IMG/VR virus record: IMGVR_UViG_3300037189_017720
Location: 1 to 56,590 of that record
DNA length: 56,590 bases
Direction: 5' to 3' (one strand)
Source: a virus
Shown here: one piece after another, positions 40,392 through 49,038 of the stretch
Numbering within the stretch: position 1 is the stretch's first letter
How the letters are laid out: each line of letters opens with the position of its first letter
Notes under the pieces: generated by a model
What the model was told of the DNA's origin: nothing
The model's input: the letters and a program-made list of their open reading frames with translations, nothing else
The model's database searches: none
Program-made: the position numbers and the translations under genes

Positions 40392-42097
40392 CTGTGTGCT
40401 TGTATATTGGAAGGTTCATAAACTTGTCCAACATAAATTGGTCTTTGTGGACTACCATTTTCAAAAACAACCCAAACCTTTGAACCCGCCATTGGTATAG
40501 AAAAATTACCCACAGGAGAACCGTATCTGGACATATTTAAACTACCATAAGCATTTATTCCTTGTGATGTGGTTCTCTGAACCAATCTTCCAGATTTTGC
40601 AACGCTTAATCCAGATCCTTCACCCCTCAATCCAGCCATTGTTGTGGATGCAAAAGATCCTTGTGATGTTACACCATGATCTAATCCAGCTATACTATTA
40701 TTTCTAGTAATTTGATTTTCAACAAGAGAAATTGCAACATTAGCGGAAAGTTCTGGATTTGTTTCTATGTCATTTACGGTTTTTCCTTTATATTGACCAT
40801 ATGTTTCTGTATCTTTTTGGCTTACGGAAAAAGCCCCCCATGAACCACCGGGATCATTTGTTGAGTCTGGATCACTTGCAGCAGAAACCATACCACCCCT
40901 TTCAGCTAAAGCAGTTCTCCACATAAAATCTGCCCATTGATTCGCGTCTTTTGAGTTAGTTATTCCATATCTTTGAGCTTCTTGTGGGTCTATATTAGCT
41001 GATAACAACGGAGAACATTCTAAACGTTTTGCTGCATATGCTTTAAAGGATTTTTCATCCATCACACCATTATTAACCGTTATTTTTAAATTATTTGCAT
41101 CCATTTTTTGATTTAATTCCGATGCTAATTTTTGTGACTGCGAAAATTCGATAGGCGAACCGGAATATGTACTATTACAATTTCCAGAAGTTCCGGTTGA
41201 AAGTGGTGTTTGATTTCCAAATGTTCCCGAAGTGTTATTAACACCATCATCAGCTATCACTCTATTGTCTGGATTAGCGGTTCCAGTGTATGCATTGCTG
41301 TTATTATTGGGTCCAACTAAATTAGCATATTTTGATAAATCTTGCTCGTTTATTTGCCAATGCCAAGGTTCTTTTTGAGTTCCATTTGCTCCATTTGTAT
41401 CCGGTCCATATCCACTAGCGTAATTTGCCCAACCATTTTTTGGAGCATTTGTCCTCAACCATTCATATGCTTGCTCTTGAGTTGTTCCATTTGTTCCGGT
41501 TAAATCAAAAGCCAATCCCACGCCATGCTTACTTGTTCCGGGGGTTGCTGCTAAGTTCCCTTTTGTTGCTTTTAATTTAACTTGTTCGTCATAATCTCTA
41601 TATGAATCTGTTATTCCTAAATTTATTCCATCTTTTTTGGCTAAAGATTCTAATTCTTTAAATTTAGCAGCAACTATTGGATGCGCCATAGCTCCAGAAT
41701 GACCATCTATGGGTACTAATTTACTTTTATCATTGGTATCAAGCTTTCCATTCGTACCATTTAAAGCATAACCACCACTTAAACCATTGTCTGTAGGTAT
41801 CACGGTAGCTCTATTTGTGTCAACATTTACAGGCGCACCAGTCCCACCACCCCAAACAGGCATTGACGGTCTAGCCCAAGGCAAAACCCCTAACAATCTA
41901 TCTAACAATTCAGGATTAAATGTATCATTATTTAAAGTTGTGAATGAAATATCAGTATTTTTATCATTCCAACCTTTAAATAATGGCCCAGTTACTCCGG
42001 GAACTATTAATTTTACTCGTCCCAATTCGTCGGGATCTTGAGTGTCAAGAACTAGTCCCACATAAGTTCCATATAATAATTTATCTTTTAATGCCAT
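40388..42097 (-). CDS. gp5: gp5-like hub with M15 peptidase and second wall-hydrolase-like domain inserted in the OB-fold
   Basis: 569 aa. Residues 10-82 are the first part of a gp5/VgrG OB-fold (YVGLVLDTQDPDELGRVKLIVPG ... LPWARPSMPVWGGG, compare T4 FVGVVEDRMDPLKLGRVRVRVVG ... LPWMSVIQP). Residues about 130-255 are an M15/VanY D-Ala-D-Ala carboxypeptidase: SYRDYDEQ, SKHGVGLAFD (His191, Asp198) and EPWHWQ (His246). Residues about 345-510 look like a lysozyme or transglycosylase-type domain (RTALAERGGM, GGSWGAFSVSQKDTETYG). Residues 525-560 (GSPVGNFSIPMAGSKVWVVFENGSPQRPIYVGQVY) complete the OB-fold. It would sit in the baseplate hub and open the cell wall during entry. T4 gp5 instead carries its lysozyme after the OB-fold. 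Confidence 0.75.
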   Translation of the reverse strand: MALKDKLLYGTYVGLVLDTQDPDELGRVKLIVPGVTGPLFKGWNDKNTDISFTTLNNDTFNPELLDRLLGVLPWARPSMPVWGGGTGAPVNVDTNRATVIPTDNGLSGGYALNGTNGKLDTNDKSKLVPIDGHSGAMAHPIVAAKFKELESLAKKDGINLGITDSYRDYDEQVKLKATKGNLAATPGTSKHGVGLAFDLTGTNGTTQEQAYEWLRTNAPKNGWANYASGYGPDTNGANGTQKEPWHWQINEQDLSKYANLVGPNNNSNAYTGTANPDNRVIADDGVNNTSGTFGNQTPLSTGTSGNCNSTYSGSPIEFSQSQKLASELNQKMDANNLKITVNNGVMDEKSFKAYAAKRLECSPLLSANIDPQEAQRYGITNSKDANQWADFMWRTALAERGGMVSAASDPDSTNDPGGSWGAFSVSQKDTETYGQYKGKTVNDIETNPELSANVAISLVENQITRNNSIAGLDHGVTSQGSFASTTMAGLRGEGSGLSVAKSGRLVQRTTSQGINAYGSLNMSRYGSPVGNFSIPMAGSKVWVVFENGSPQRPIYVGQVYEPSNIQAHS

Positions 42098-42099
42098 AA

Positions 42100-43617
42100 T
42101 TATGCTGCATTAGATTTTATTTCTGCTGAACTTATAACATGACCATAAGCATCTTCTTTTCCATTTTTTGTAAAAAGAGCGCCCAATATATCAACGGGTT
42201 CGGGTCTGGTTCTACTTGGATCCCTTCCGACACCTAAAATACTACCCATAACATTCATGTCGGTAAATGTTGGACCCATTTCATCTAATATTCTTTCATA
42301 TAACGCACTTTGAGTTTGTTTAGCGGCTATACCATAGCCAAAATCCATTAACATTCCGGATAAATATGAGTTAGGATTATCTACAAGTGAATTTACCGCC
42401 TTTATAACTTTATTTACGTCTGGTGGTAAAAATTTAGAAACTTCTCTCAAAGGATCATCTGCAAATCCATCAATATTAAATTTAAATGTTTCTTCAACAT
42501 AATCTTTAAAATTCGATTCTAATTCATATGCTAAGTTTGACATATTCATTAATGACGAATAAAAAGGAACATCGGTTAACATAGAATCTAAAATGAGTAG
42601 AAGTATACATAAAAGATCAACTGGAATTATGCTTTCCAAAAATCCCATTATCAATTGTTGAATTTTTGTAATTAAAGCATTTATAAGTCCAAATATTTGT
42701 TGTATATATGCTATTATACCATTATAAATGTCTGTTATTATTTGCGCAAAAGCGGTTAACACTCCATTTATAGCAGTAACAAGACCAACCAATGCACCAA
42801 AAGCTCTTTTTGGTAAAGTTAAATATGCATTTGTTCTCACTCTATTGCAAAATGCATTCATGGAAGTAACTGCATTTGGATGTATTTTATCAATAAGAGC
42901 TTCTATTGTTCTTGGAATTTCAGTTAAAGGTCCAGTAATTATATTAGAAAACATATTATTTGCATTTGCTTGAGTTACTCCAAGTTTTCCAATTTCATTA
43001 AAAGAACCCTTCGCATAAGCTGGTGTTTTTTTAATTATTTCTTGTAATTGTGGAATTTTTGCCATTCGCAAAAAGTCATTTAAAAATTCTTCATCGATAA
43101 CATATTTGTCATGGCCGTATACACCAGATTGTAAAATTTTATTATCAAAACCATAAACCAACATGTTTAATAATAAATAATATTTGTTTTTATTTAAATT
43201 TGAAAATTGATGTCTTATTCTTGCTAACTCACCAGCGAATAAATAAGGATAAAGAGTCAAATTCGTTTGAACTTCTAAATCTTTTATTTCCTTAGATGTT
43301 ATTGTGTGTGATTTAACTCCACCCTCATTTAATTCTGCTACTTCATTTTTATTTTTATCTGTTTTTGGTGTAGTGGATAATTTCTGTAATCTTTCGTTTG
43401 GATTTGATGTTTTAGCATTATCATCTACGATGTTTGCAACGTAAATTGGAGCATTAAATAAAAGTGGATTTGCACCAGTTATTGTATAATTTGCTTCATC
43501 TTCGGTTGTCGTTGTTTTTGGTGGAACTGTGACCGAAATAGAGGATGATGGATCATTAGGATTAACAACTTGATAATTATTATTAAACTGCAAATCATTG
43601 GGAATTGTTATAGTCAT
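42100..43617 (-). CDS. putative baseplate/structural protein with long hydrophobic helix region
   Basis: 505 aa, no named family recognised. The first 100 residues are polar and beta-rich. Residues about 265-345 are a continuous series of hydrophobic helices (GALVGLVTAINGVLTAFAQIITDIYNGII...LLCILLLILDSML) like tape-measure or baseplate-core proteins. The end is Pro/Gly-rich (VGRDPSRTRPEPVDILGALF). It is 2 bases upstream of the gp5-like gene in the late operon. A membrane-contacting or hub role is inferred from context. Confidence 0.55.
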   Translation of the reverse strand: MTITIPNDLQFNNNYQVVNPNDPSSSISVTVPPKTTTTEDEANYTITGANPLLFNAPIYVANIVDDNAKTSNPNERLQKLSTTPKTDKNKNEVAELNEGGVKSHTITSKEIKDLEVQTNLTLYPYLFAGELARIRHQFSNLNKNKYYLLLNMLVYGFDNKILQSGVYGHDKYVIDEEFLNDFLRMAKIPQLQEIIKKTPAYAKGSFNEIGKLGVTQANANNMFSNIITGPLTEIPRTIEALIDKIHPNAVTSMNAFCNRVRTNAYLTLPKRAFGALVGLVTAINGVLTAFAQIITDIYNGIIAYIQQIFGLINALITKIQQLIMGFLESIIPVDLLCILLLILDSMLTDVPFYSSLMNMSNLAYELESNFKDYVEETFKFNIDGFADDPLREVSKFLPPDVNKVIKAVNSLVDNPNSYLSGMLMDFGYGIAAKQTQSALYERILDEMGPTFTDMNVMGSILGVGRDPSRTRPEPVDILGALFTKNGKEDAYGHVISSAEIKSNAA

Positions 43618-43625
43618 AAAAAAAA

Positions 43626-43653
43626 TTGATTTTATATTATCTTTGTCTATAAT
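43626..43653 (+). promoter_or_regulatory. sigma70-like promoter of the dNMP kinase gene
   Basis: TTGATT (43626-43631), 16-base spacer, TATAAT (43648-43653), 6 bases, then the ATG at 43660. The predicted start of transcription is the A of the ATG. An 8-bp inverted repeat (43633-43640 with 43649-43656) covers the -10. Confidence 0.6.
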
Positions 43654-43659
43654 ATATTT

Positions 43660-44274
43660 ATGTTCAAAGCTAATTTTAATGTTATTAAAAATTATGTTCC
43701 AATAGGAATTTCTGGAGCAGCAAGATCCGGAAAAGATACATTATGTTTAGCTTTAATTCGTTATTTATCAGAATTAAACGTTCCAGCAACCAGAAAATCT
43801 ATTGCTGGAGATTCCATTAAAAGAGATTTAAATTCTTTTATATTAAAACATTTTTCAATTGATTCTTTTACAGAAAATCTTGAAAAAAAAGAATTCATAA
43901 GACCATTGTTAGTAGAATATGGAAAAATGAAACGTAAAAATACTAAAGGTAGGTATTTTATTGACAACTTTAAACCAGATTTAGATAAAATAAACATTTT
44001 ACCAGATATTCGTTATATGGAATATACAAAGGATGAAATTTTTTGGTTAAAAAATGAAGTAAATGGTTTTTTAATTTTTATTGAAAGAAAAAATGTGCAT
44101 GATGCCAACGATACAGAAAAAATTAATAACGAAAAAATTAAAAAAATGGCGGATTTTATTTTAAATTGGGACACTTTAAATGCAAATAATTATGATGATT
44201 TAATGATTATAAACAATCACGCTAAAAATATAATAGATAATCACTATTTACCATTTTCCAACCGGACAACTTGA
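43660..44274 (+). CDS. deoxynucleoside monophosphate kinase-like (gp1-like)
   Basis: 204 aa P-loop protein. Walker A is GISGAARSGKDTL (compare T4 gp1 SGVKRSGKDTT). KSIAGDSIKRDLN follows the first helix, and ILPDIRYMEYTKDEIFWL and FLIFIERKNVHDANDTEKINNEKI correspond to the PDTRQDHEM and NDTHITEAG parts of gp1. It would phosphorylate dNMPs for phage DNA synthesis. It is a plus-strand early gene inside the minus-strand late block and overlaps its convergent neighbour by 27 bases. Confidence 0.7.
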   Translation: MFKANFNVIKNYVPIGISGAARSGKDTLCLALIRYLSELNVPATRKSIAGDSIKRDLNSFILKHFSIDSFTENLEKKEFIRPLLVEYGKMKRKNTKGRYFIDNFKPDLDKINILPDIRYMEYTKDEIFWLKNEVNGFLIFIERKNVHDANDTEKINNEKIKKMADFILNWDTLNANNYDDLMIINNHAKNIIDNHYLPFSNRTT

Positions 44275-44559
44275 TGCTTTCAAATATACTTTTACTGCCA
44301 TATAACAACCACACTTAGTACACCTTTCTTCTTGACGGTTAAAAAATTCGCATTTATTGCAAATATCTTTTCTTCTTGCTGCTTCGACATCATCTGAATT
44401 TAAATCATTACCAGAGGCAACGCTTTTAACGTTTTTAATAATTTCATTTCCTAAATTTTTAGCCATTTGTGGTAAAGATGGAAAATTTGTTTTATTGGAG
44501 GACGAAAAACTTTTAATTCTATTTTGTTGGATAATATTTTTTAATTGATTTTTGTCCAT
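44248..44559 (-). CDS. small zinc-ribbon phage protein
   Basis: 103 aa. The C-terminal 40 residues hold ICNKCEFFNRQEERCTKCGCYMAVKVYLKASSCPVGKW, with CxxC, CxxCxC and a final CPxGKW. This small cysteine motif is widespread in T4-like phages and has no known function. The N-terminal half is helical (MDKNQLKNIIQQNRIKSF). The ATG at 44559 is chosen because it directly follows the upstream hub gene. Its end overlaps the dNMP kinase gene tail to tail. Confidence 0.7.
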   Translation of the reverse strand: MDKNQLKNIIQQNRIKSFSSSNKTNFPSLPQMAKNLGNEIIKNVKSVASGNDLNSDDVEAARRKDICNKCEFFNRQEERCTKCGCYMAVKVYLKASSCPVGKW

Positions 44560-44560
44560 A

Positions 44561-46159
44561 TTAATAATTATCGTCTTTTGTTGGCGAATGTTCGGAAAAC
44601 ATGTCAATTTTATTTGCTACAACTTGAGTTACATATTCTCCCTGTGTAAATAAATGAGAAACATTAGTCATCATCCATTGACCCAAAAACCTATCATCAA
44701 AAGCATTTTTTTCATAAAAAGAACCCACCTTTTCAATAGCTATAAATTTTCCCGGAGTTCTTATTGTCAATCCTGGAGATTGAAATGATAAAGATTGATT
44801 TAAAAAAACAGAATCTAAAAGCATTTGCATTAAAGGTGAACTATGAGAACTATATGGTCCATTTAATGCTAATTTGTTTTTCGACATCTGACCTTCCGTT
44901 TTAGTTTTATTTGCATTTAATACTATTTGTGGCTTTTCTCTTTTGTTCTCACTAAAAGAATATAACCCTTTTTTGGCCATTTCTTGTAATTTTTCAATTA
45001 ATTTATTAATAGAATTTTCTTCTTTTTTTATTTCAAAAGAACCAGTATGTTCATTAAAAAAACAATAAGGAGAATTTAATAATCTATTATCATCAACAGC
45101 AACCATTGGAGAAAATTGATAAGATGTAATTCTAGATGCAACTAAAGAAGTAAAATTGTGAATTTGGCTTTTATCTTCCATTGAAGCCCTTGGTCTATAT
45201 GGTAATGAATTTGTTAAACCATCTTCAATAATCATCCATTCAACTTGTTCTTTTGTTGAATTTTTAAAATAATCAGAAAAACAGATTAAATGCCAGCCTT
45301 TATCTTCACTAGAACGCCCATAATCCAGTATAACAGGAAATCCATTACTTGATACACAGTGAGATAGTATGTAAAAAATATCATCTAAAGCTGTTGTATT
45401 AGCGTCTGGATATAAAACACATAAATTTTCAGTTTTTCCCACATCCCATTCATTAATTTTATCTAAATCTATATTTGGTTTATCAATAGAGCCATTTTTA
45501 TTAAATCCAATTTTTATTTTTGGCATAGCATCCCCATTAGTAGATGCTATTTTTAATAATTCCTTTAATGCTTCACATGGATTTATTGCAGCTTCCGAGT
45601 CTTTTAAACTTTTAGCTGGTTTGTTTAATTTTTTAGAAGCTATAGTTGCGGATGACCATTCTAAATTTTTTTCTTTTAATATTTGATAACGCTCATCTAC
45701 AAAAATATATCTTTTCTTTTTTCTTTGAGAATTATTAACAGGTAAATCTTCAATATTCATTACAACAAAATCATGATTTATTTCCCAATATTTTTTTGGA
45801 AATTTATCAGAACTATCTATGTTTTCTTTTATAACTCCGGAATCTATACTAGCATCTACTGGATATATGATAACACTTAATCTATTTCTACCATCAGTTC
45901 TATCTATGTAAGGAACTTTTGCTTTTTCATCACTTTTTTTATTATCACCACCCCTTGCAAAAATTTCAAAATCCGAATTAAAAACTATTTCTCCTTTTGT
46001 TATCCAGTTGTATAGAGACTCATGAATAGTTATAGAATCAACGAAGAAAAAGGGTACATATAAAGGTTCTTGTCCTTCGATTTGATTATACAAAGATATT
46101 TCAATATAATAATATTGATCTCTTATTTGATGATAGCTCCCTCTTTTATTATTATCCAT
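44561..46159 (-). CDS. gp27: baseplate hub protein (gp27-like)
   Basis: 532 aa. The beta-rich N-terminus (IRDQYYYIEISLYNQ...PFFFVDSITIHESLYNWITKGEIVF) and the C-terminal part (LTIRTPGKFIAIEKVGSFYE...DRFLGQWMMTNVSHLFTQGEYVTQVVANKIDMF) match the two tube-like domains of gp27/VgrG hubs, the latter with the typical G-W-V-x-H-F-xGxY-T-K pattern. It would join the tail tube to the gp5-like spike. It sits between a tube-like protein and the late operon end. The ATG at 46159 is preferred to TTG at 46168, which overlaps the preceding stop. Confidence 0.65.
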   Translation of the reverse strand: MDNNKRGSYHQIRDQYYYIEISLYNQIEGQEPLYVPFFFVDSITIHESLYNWITKGEIVFNSDFEIFARGGDNKKSDEKAKVPYIDRTDGRNRLSVIIYPVDASIDSGVIKENIDSSDKFPKKYWEINHDFVVMNIEDLPVNNSQRKKKRYIFVDERYQILKEKNLEWSSATIASKKLNKPAKSLKDSEAAINPCEALKELLKIASTNGDAMPKIKIGFNKNGSIDKPNIDLDKINEWDVGKTENLCVLYPDANTTALDDIFYILSHCVSSNGFPVILDYGRSSEDKGWHLICFSDYFKNSTKEQVEWMIIEDGLTNSLPYRPRASMEDKSQIHNFTSLVASRITSYQFSPMVAVDDNRLLNSPYCFFNEHTGSFEIKKEENSINKLIEKLQEMAKKGLYSFSENKREKPQIVLNANKTKTEGQMSKNKLALNGPYSSHSSPLMQMLLDSVFLNQSLSFQSPGLTIRTPGKFIAIEKVGSFYEKNAFDDRFLGQWMMTNVSHLFTQGEYVTQVVANKIDMFSEHSPTKDDNY

Positions 46160-46161
46160 AA

Positions 46162-46752
46162 TTAACAAGAAACTTTATCAACATTTTTTTCAAGTTTAAC
46201 CTCCAATCTATTAAAAGCAAAAGTTACATTTGAATTTATTTCACTTGTTTCTTGATCTGAAAAATTAATTTCACTCAATTGAGTGGGGAATGCATTTGTA
46301 TATTTGAAAGATATTATTTTATTATTAAATTCATCCAACCCATATATTGTAAATGATGATGTATAATCTGACATTGGATGTCTTAAATAAGAATTTTCCT
46401 CATCTATTGTGTGGGCGGTTGATTCTGAATTTTTAAAATCATTTAAAAGATTTAACCAATTCCAAATAACCCAATAATTTTTATATCCATTGTCTATTAA
46501 AAATTTTAATGATAATGGTTCATATGCTGGTCTAGAAAAAGTAGATGTTTTATAAACTTGACCACCAAATCCAACATCTATTGCTGGAATGTTTATAGCT
46601 GGAACAGGAGAACCATATATAGAAAGTTGCAATGGATTTATTTTAAAATTTTCTTCTAATGTTAAATCTACTTTTCTTTTTAAAGCTACTGGTAAATCTA
46701 ATACTAAAGTAAATTTATCGTTACGAGATCTATTTAATGGTGTTTGGATCAT
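46162..46752 (-). CDS. tail-tube-fold baseplate protein
   Basis: 196 aa. DVGFGGQVYKTSTFSRPAYEPLSLKFLIDNGYKNYWVIWNWLN and SFTIYGLDEFNNKIISFKYTNAFPTQLSEINFSDQETSEINSNVTFAFNRLEV follow the tail-tube fold (compare T4 gp19 IKGLWPTNVGELQLDWDSNNEIQTFEVTLALDY). Since a better gp19 is at 55088-55645, this is probably a tube initiator or a gp54-like baseplate protein. It is encoded between terminase and hub genes, with 1-2 base spacing. Confidence 0.6.
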   Translation of the reverse strand: MIQTPLNRSRNDKFTLVLDLPVALKRKVDLTLEENFKINPLQLSIYGSPVPAINIPAIDVGFGGQVYKTSTFSRPAYEPLSLKFLIDNGYKNYWVIWNWLNLLNDFKNSESTAHTIDEENSYLRHPMSDYTSSFTIYGLDEFNNKIISFKYTNAFPTQLSEINFSDQETSEINSNVTFAFNRLEVKLEKNVDKVSC

Positions 46753-46753
46753 A

Positions 46754-48634
46754 TTAAAAAATTACAGTTGGATAATATTCTTCTCCATTAAATAATTTAT
46801 CCTTTTCGCCCTTATTATCTAAAGGTTTTGAGTCAACTAATGGTGGCGGTGTACCAACATTACCCCAATTTAAAAGCCAATTTTTTAAATTAGATGCTTC
46901 CGTTTCATGTGTTATTGGTTTTTCCGTTTCAAATTTACCTACAAAACTATATCCGGTTGTTATAATTGGATTTTTTTTGAAATTTGAAACCTGTCCGTAA
47001 AATATTGGACTTTTTTTAATTAAATCTGAATTATCAACTAACGGTCTTATTTTTAAAGGTTTCCCTTGATCATCGGTTTCTAATATATTGTAATATTTTA
47101 TAGCAACAGATGGATCTAAAATGAATATAGCCCATATCAAAGATAATACTCTATCATCTAAATCTTTTTCGGTTCTTTTACTAAATGTAAAATTTTCATG
47201 TTTTACAAAATTAGTTAATTCTACTAACGTATCTATATCATATAATGCTAATGCTTTTAAACTATTGGCCCAATATCTGAAATTGGTAACGCCCCTATAC
47301 CTAGTATTCGTGTGGTTATGTATACCAAATCTATTTTCGTTATTATAATGCTTACTAAAACCATCAAAATGATATGAAATTACAGATTCATAATTGTGAG
47401 TGTGGCATAAAACATCCAAAACCTGTTGTCCATTATTATTATTTTCAACTAAAATTGGAGGTCTTCCCCAATCATCAAGAATTCCCATCAACCTAGTACC
47501 AAAATGATACGGACTCATTGTGTTGGTTGAATATATTGCGACTTGTTTTATGTTTGTTAAATCAGATAAATCCAAAATTTGAGCAACTGTATTGCTTCTA
47601 CCAATACCTTCACCAACATCAACCCCGATTGCATAAAAACTTTCAGAATTTGGAGCTTCAAATATTTTATAGTCACCATTATCCATTACCAATATAGGAT
47701 CTTTGCATTGAGATCTTAATCTCTCTAGTAATTCTGGATCTATTGCGGTTTTTCCTTTTTCGTGGAAAACATTTCCAAACTCTTGATCAAAATCTTCCTT
47801 TGAACCCATTTCTGCGATGGTATTAATTTTCCATTGTTCATCACGATCAGGAACCTCCCACCAATCAACTCTTTCTAAATGCCATCTACTATCAGGTCTT
47901 TGGGTTTCTTGATAAAGTTCATAAAATTTATTATCAACACCATTTGGAGTACTAATAACAACGAGTTGGGATTTCTTCATCGAAGAAATAATTGGATATG
48001 CGGATTTCCACAACTCTTTCATTAATTCTGGTTGACAATGCGCCATCTCATCAATAATAAGTAGATTACTTGTACTTCCACGTGGACCTGATGTGGATGT
48101 TGTACTAATTGTTATTGCGGAATCGTTTTCTAACTGAAATCCATCACGCCTCCAAGATTTTACTGGAGGTTTCATCCAAATCGGCAACTGCTCAAATGCC
48201 ATTTTAATACGAGCAAAAATTTCTTTAGCAGTATCTTCTTTGTTTGCAAGAATAGTTATTCTTTTATCGCTTTGAAAACATACCATCCACAGAGCATAAA
48301 TGGTTATTGTAGTGGTTTTACCACTCTGTCTACTAGATAACACTAGATTGAATCTATTGTTAGCAAAAGCCTTTAACAAACGTTTTTGATATTTCCTTAA
48401 TTCAATCTTCCGTTTACCATCTTCCGTAACAATGAAAAAATAATTTTCAGCAAAATGTAATATTTTTCTAAAACAAATCTTCATCTCCTCAATCATTTCA
48501 GGAGTCCATTTGATTTGAGCATTTCCCCTTAGAAGATTTTCATTTCCTTTATAAAAATTTCCATCAACTAAAACATCTTCATTTTGCAAATCAGATAAAT
48601 TTGATGAATCTTCTATTTTCTTTTTTCTTCCCAT
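46754..48634 (-). CDS. gp17: terminase large subunit gp17
   Basis: 626 aa (T4 gp17 is 610 aa). ATPase: Walker A LVLSSRQSGKTT (about 97-108), Walker B NLLIIDEMAH, coupling motif VVISTPNG. Nuclease (RNase H fold): FYAIGVDVGEG (about 334-344), LVENNNNGQQVLD, and later acidic residues near EKDLDDRVLSLIWAIF. It pumps DNA into the prohead and cuts the concatemer. The gene is divergent from a small plus-strand gene across a 26-base gap with overlapping late-type promoters. Confidence 0.93.
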   Translation of the reverse strand: MGRKKKIEDSSNLSDLQNEDVLVDGNFYKGNENLLRGNAQIKWTPEMIEEMKICFRKILHFAENYFFIVTEDGKRKIELRKYQKRLLKAFANNRFNLVLSSRQSGKTTTITIYALWMVCFQSDKRITILANKEDTAKEIFARIKMAFEQLPIWMKPPVKSWRRDGFQLENDSAITISTTSTSGPRGSTSNLLIIDEMAHCQPELMKELWKSAYPIISSMKKSQLVVISTPNGVDNKFYELYQETQRPDSRWHLERVDWWEVPDRDEQWKINTIAEMGSKEDFDQEFGNVFHEKGKTAIDPELLERLRSQCKDPILVMDNGDYKIFEAPNSESFYAIGVDVGEGIGRSNTVAQILDLSDLTNIKQVAIYSTNTMSPYHFGTRLMGILDDWGRPPILVENNNNGQQVLDVLCHTHNYESVISYHFDGFSKHYNNENRFGIHNHTNTRYRGVTNFRYWANSLKALALYDIDTLVELTNFVKHENFTFSKRTEKDLDDRVLSLIWAIFILDPSVAIKYYNILETDDQGKPLKIRPLVDNSDLIKKSPIFYGQVSNFKKNPIITTGYSFVGKFETEKPITHETEASNLKNWLLNWGNVGTPPPLVDSKPLDNKGEKDKLFNGEEYYPTVIF

Positions 48635-48640
48635 ATTTTT

Positions 48641-48654
48641 AATAAGTACTTATG
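48641..48654. promoter_or_regulatory. overlapping divergent late-type promoters
   Basis: The plus strand reads AATAAGTA (48641-48648), the minus strand reads CATAAGTA (48654-48647). Each core ends exactly 12 bases before the ATG it faces (48661 plus, 48634 minus), so the palindrome is centred between the two genes. Confidence 0.5.
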
Positions 48655-48660
48655 TAAAAT

Positions 48661-49038
48661 ATGAATAAATCATCATTATATTCAACATTTTTAGGAAAAA
48701 AAGATTCATTTGTGAATTATCAAAGTAAATGGATGATTTATAAATTAAACGTATTTGATAAAAATGGATTATGGATAAAATTTAAAGATAAATTAAATGA
48801 TTTAAATTCAAAAAACAATTTAAAAATTCCAGAAGGATTCGAATTATTTGATTATTATATGGAAAATCCAGATATTGAATTTGAATTACTTTTTTTTAAC
48901 GATATTATGCAAAAACATCATATTTTTAAAATTAATGATATTATATATTCATATTCTATTGGCAAAAAAACAAAAAAAACCAAAAATATTGCTTATGTTA
49001 GATTTTATTTTGATTTAAATGAACTTTTTAATTACTAA
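48661..49038 (+). CDS. hypothetical protein (125 aa)
   Basis: Not recognised. It is aromatic- and Lys-rich: STFLGKKDSFVNYQSKWMIYKLNVFDKNGLW, FELFDYYMENPDIEFELLFF, YVRFYFDLNELFNY. It is a lone plus-strand gene inside the late minus block, probably driven by the late-type AATAAGTA core 12 bases before its start. Its 3' end overlaps gp53 by 11 bases tail to tail. Confidence 0.55.
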   Translation: MNKSSLYSTFLGKKDSFVNYQSKWMIYKLNVFDKNGLWIKFKDKLNDLNSKNNLKIPEGFELFDYYMENPDIEFELLFFNDIMQKHHIFKINDIIYSYSIGKKTKKTKNIAYVRFYFDLNELFNY

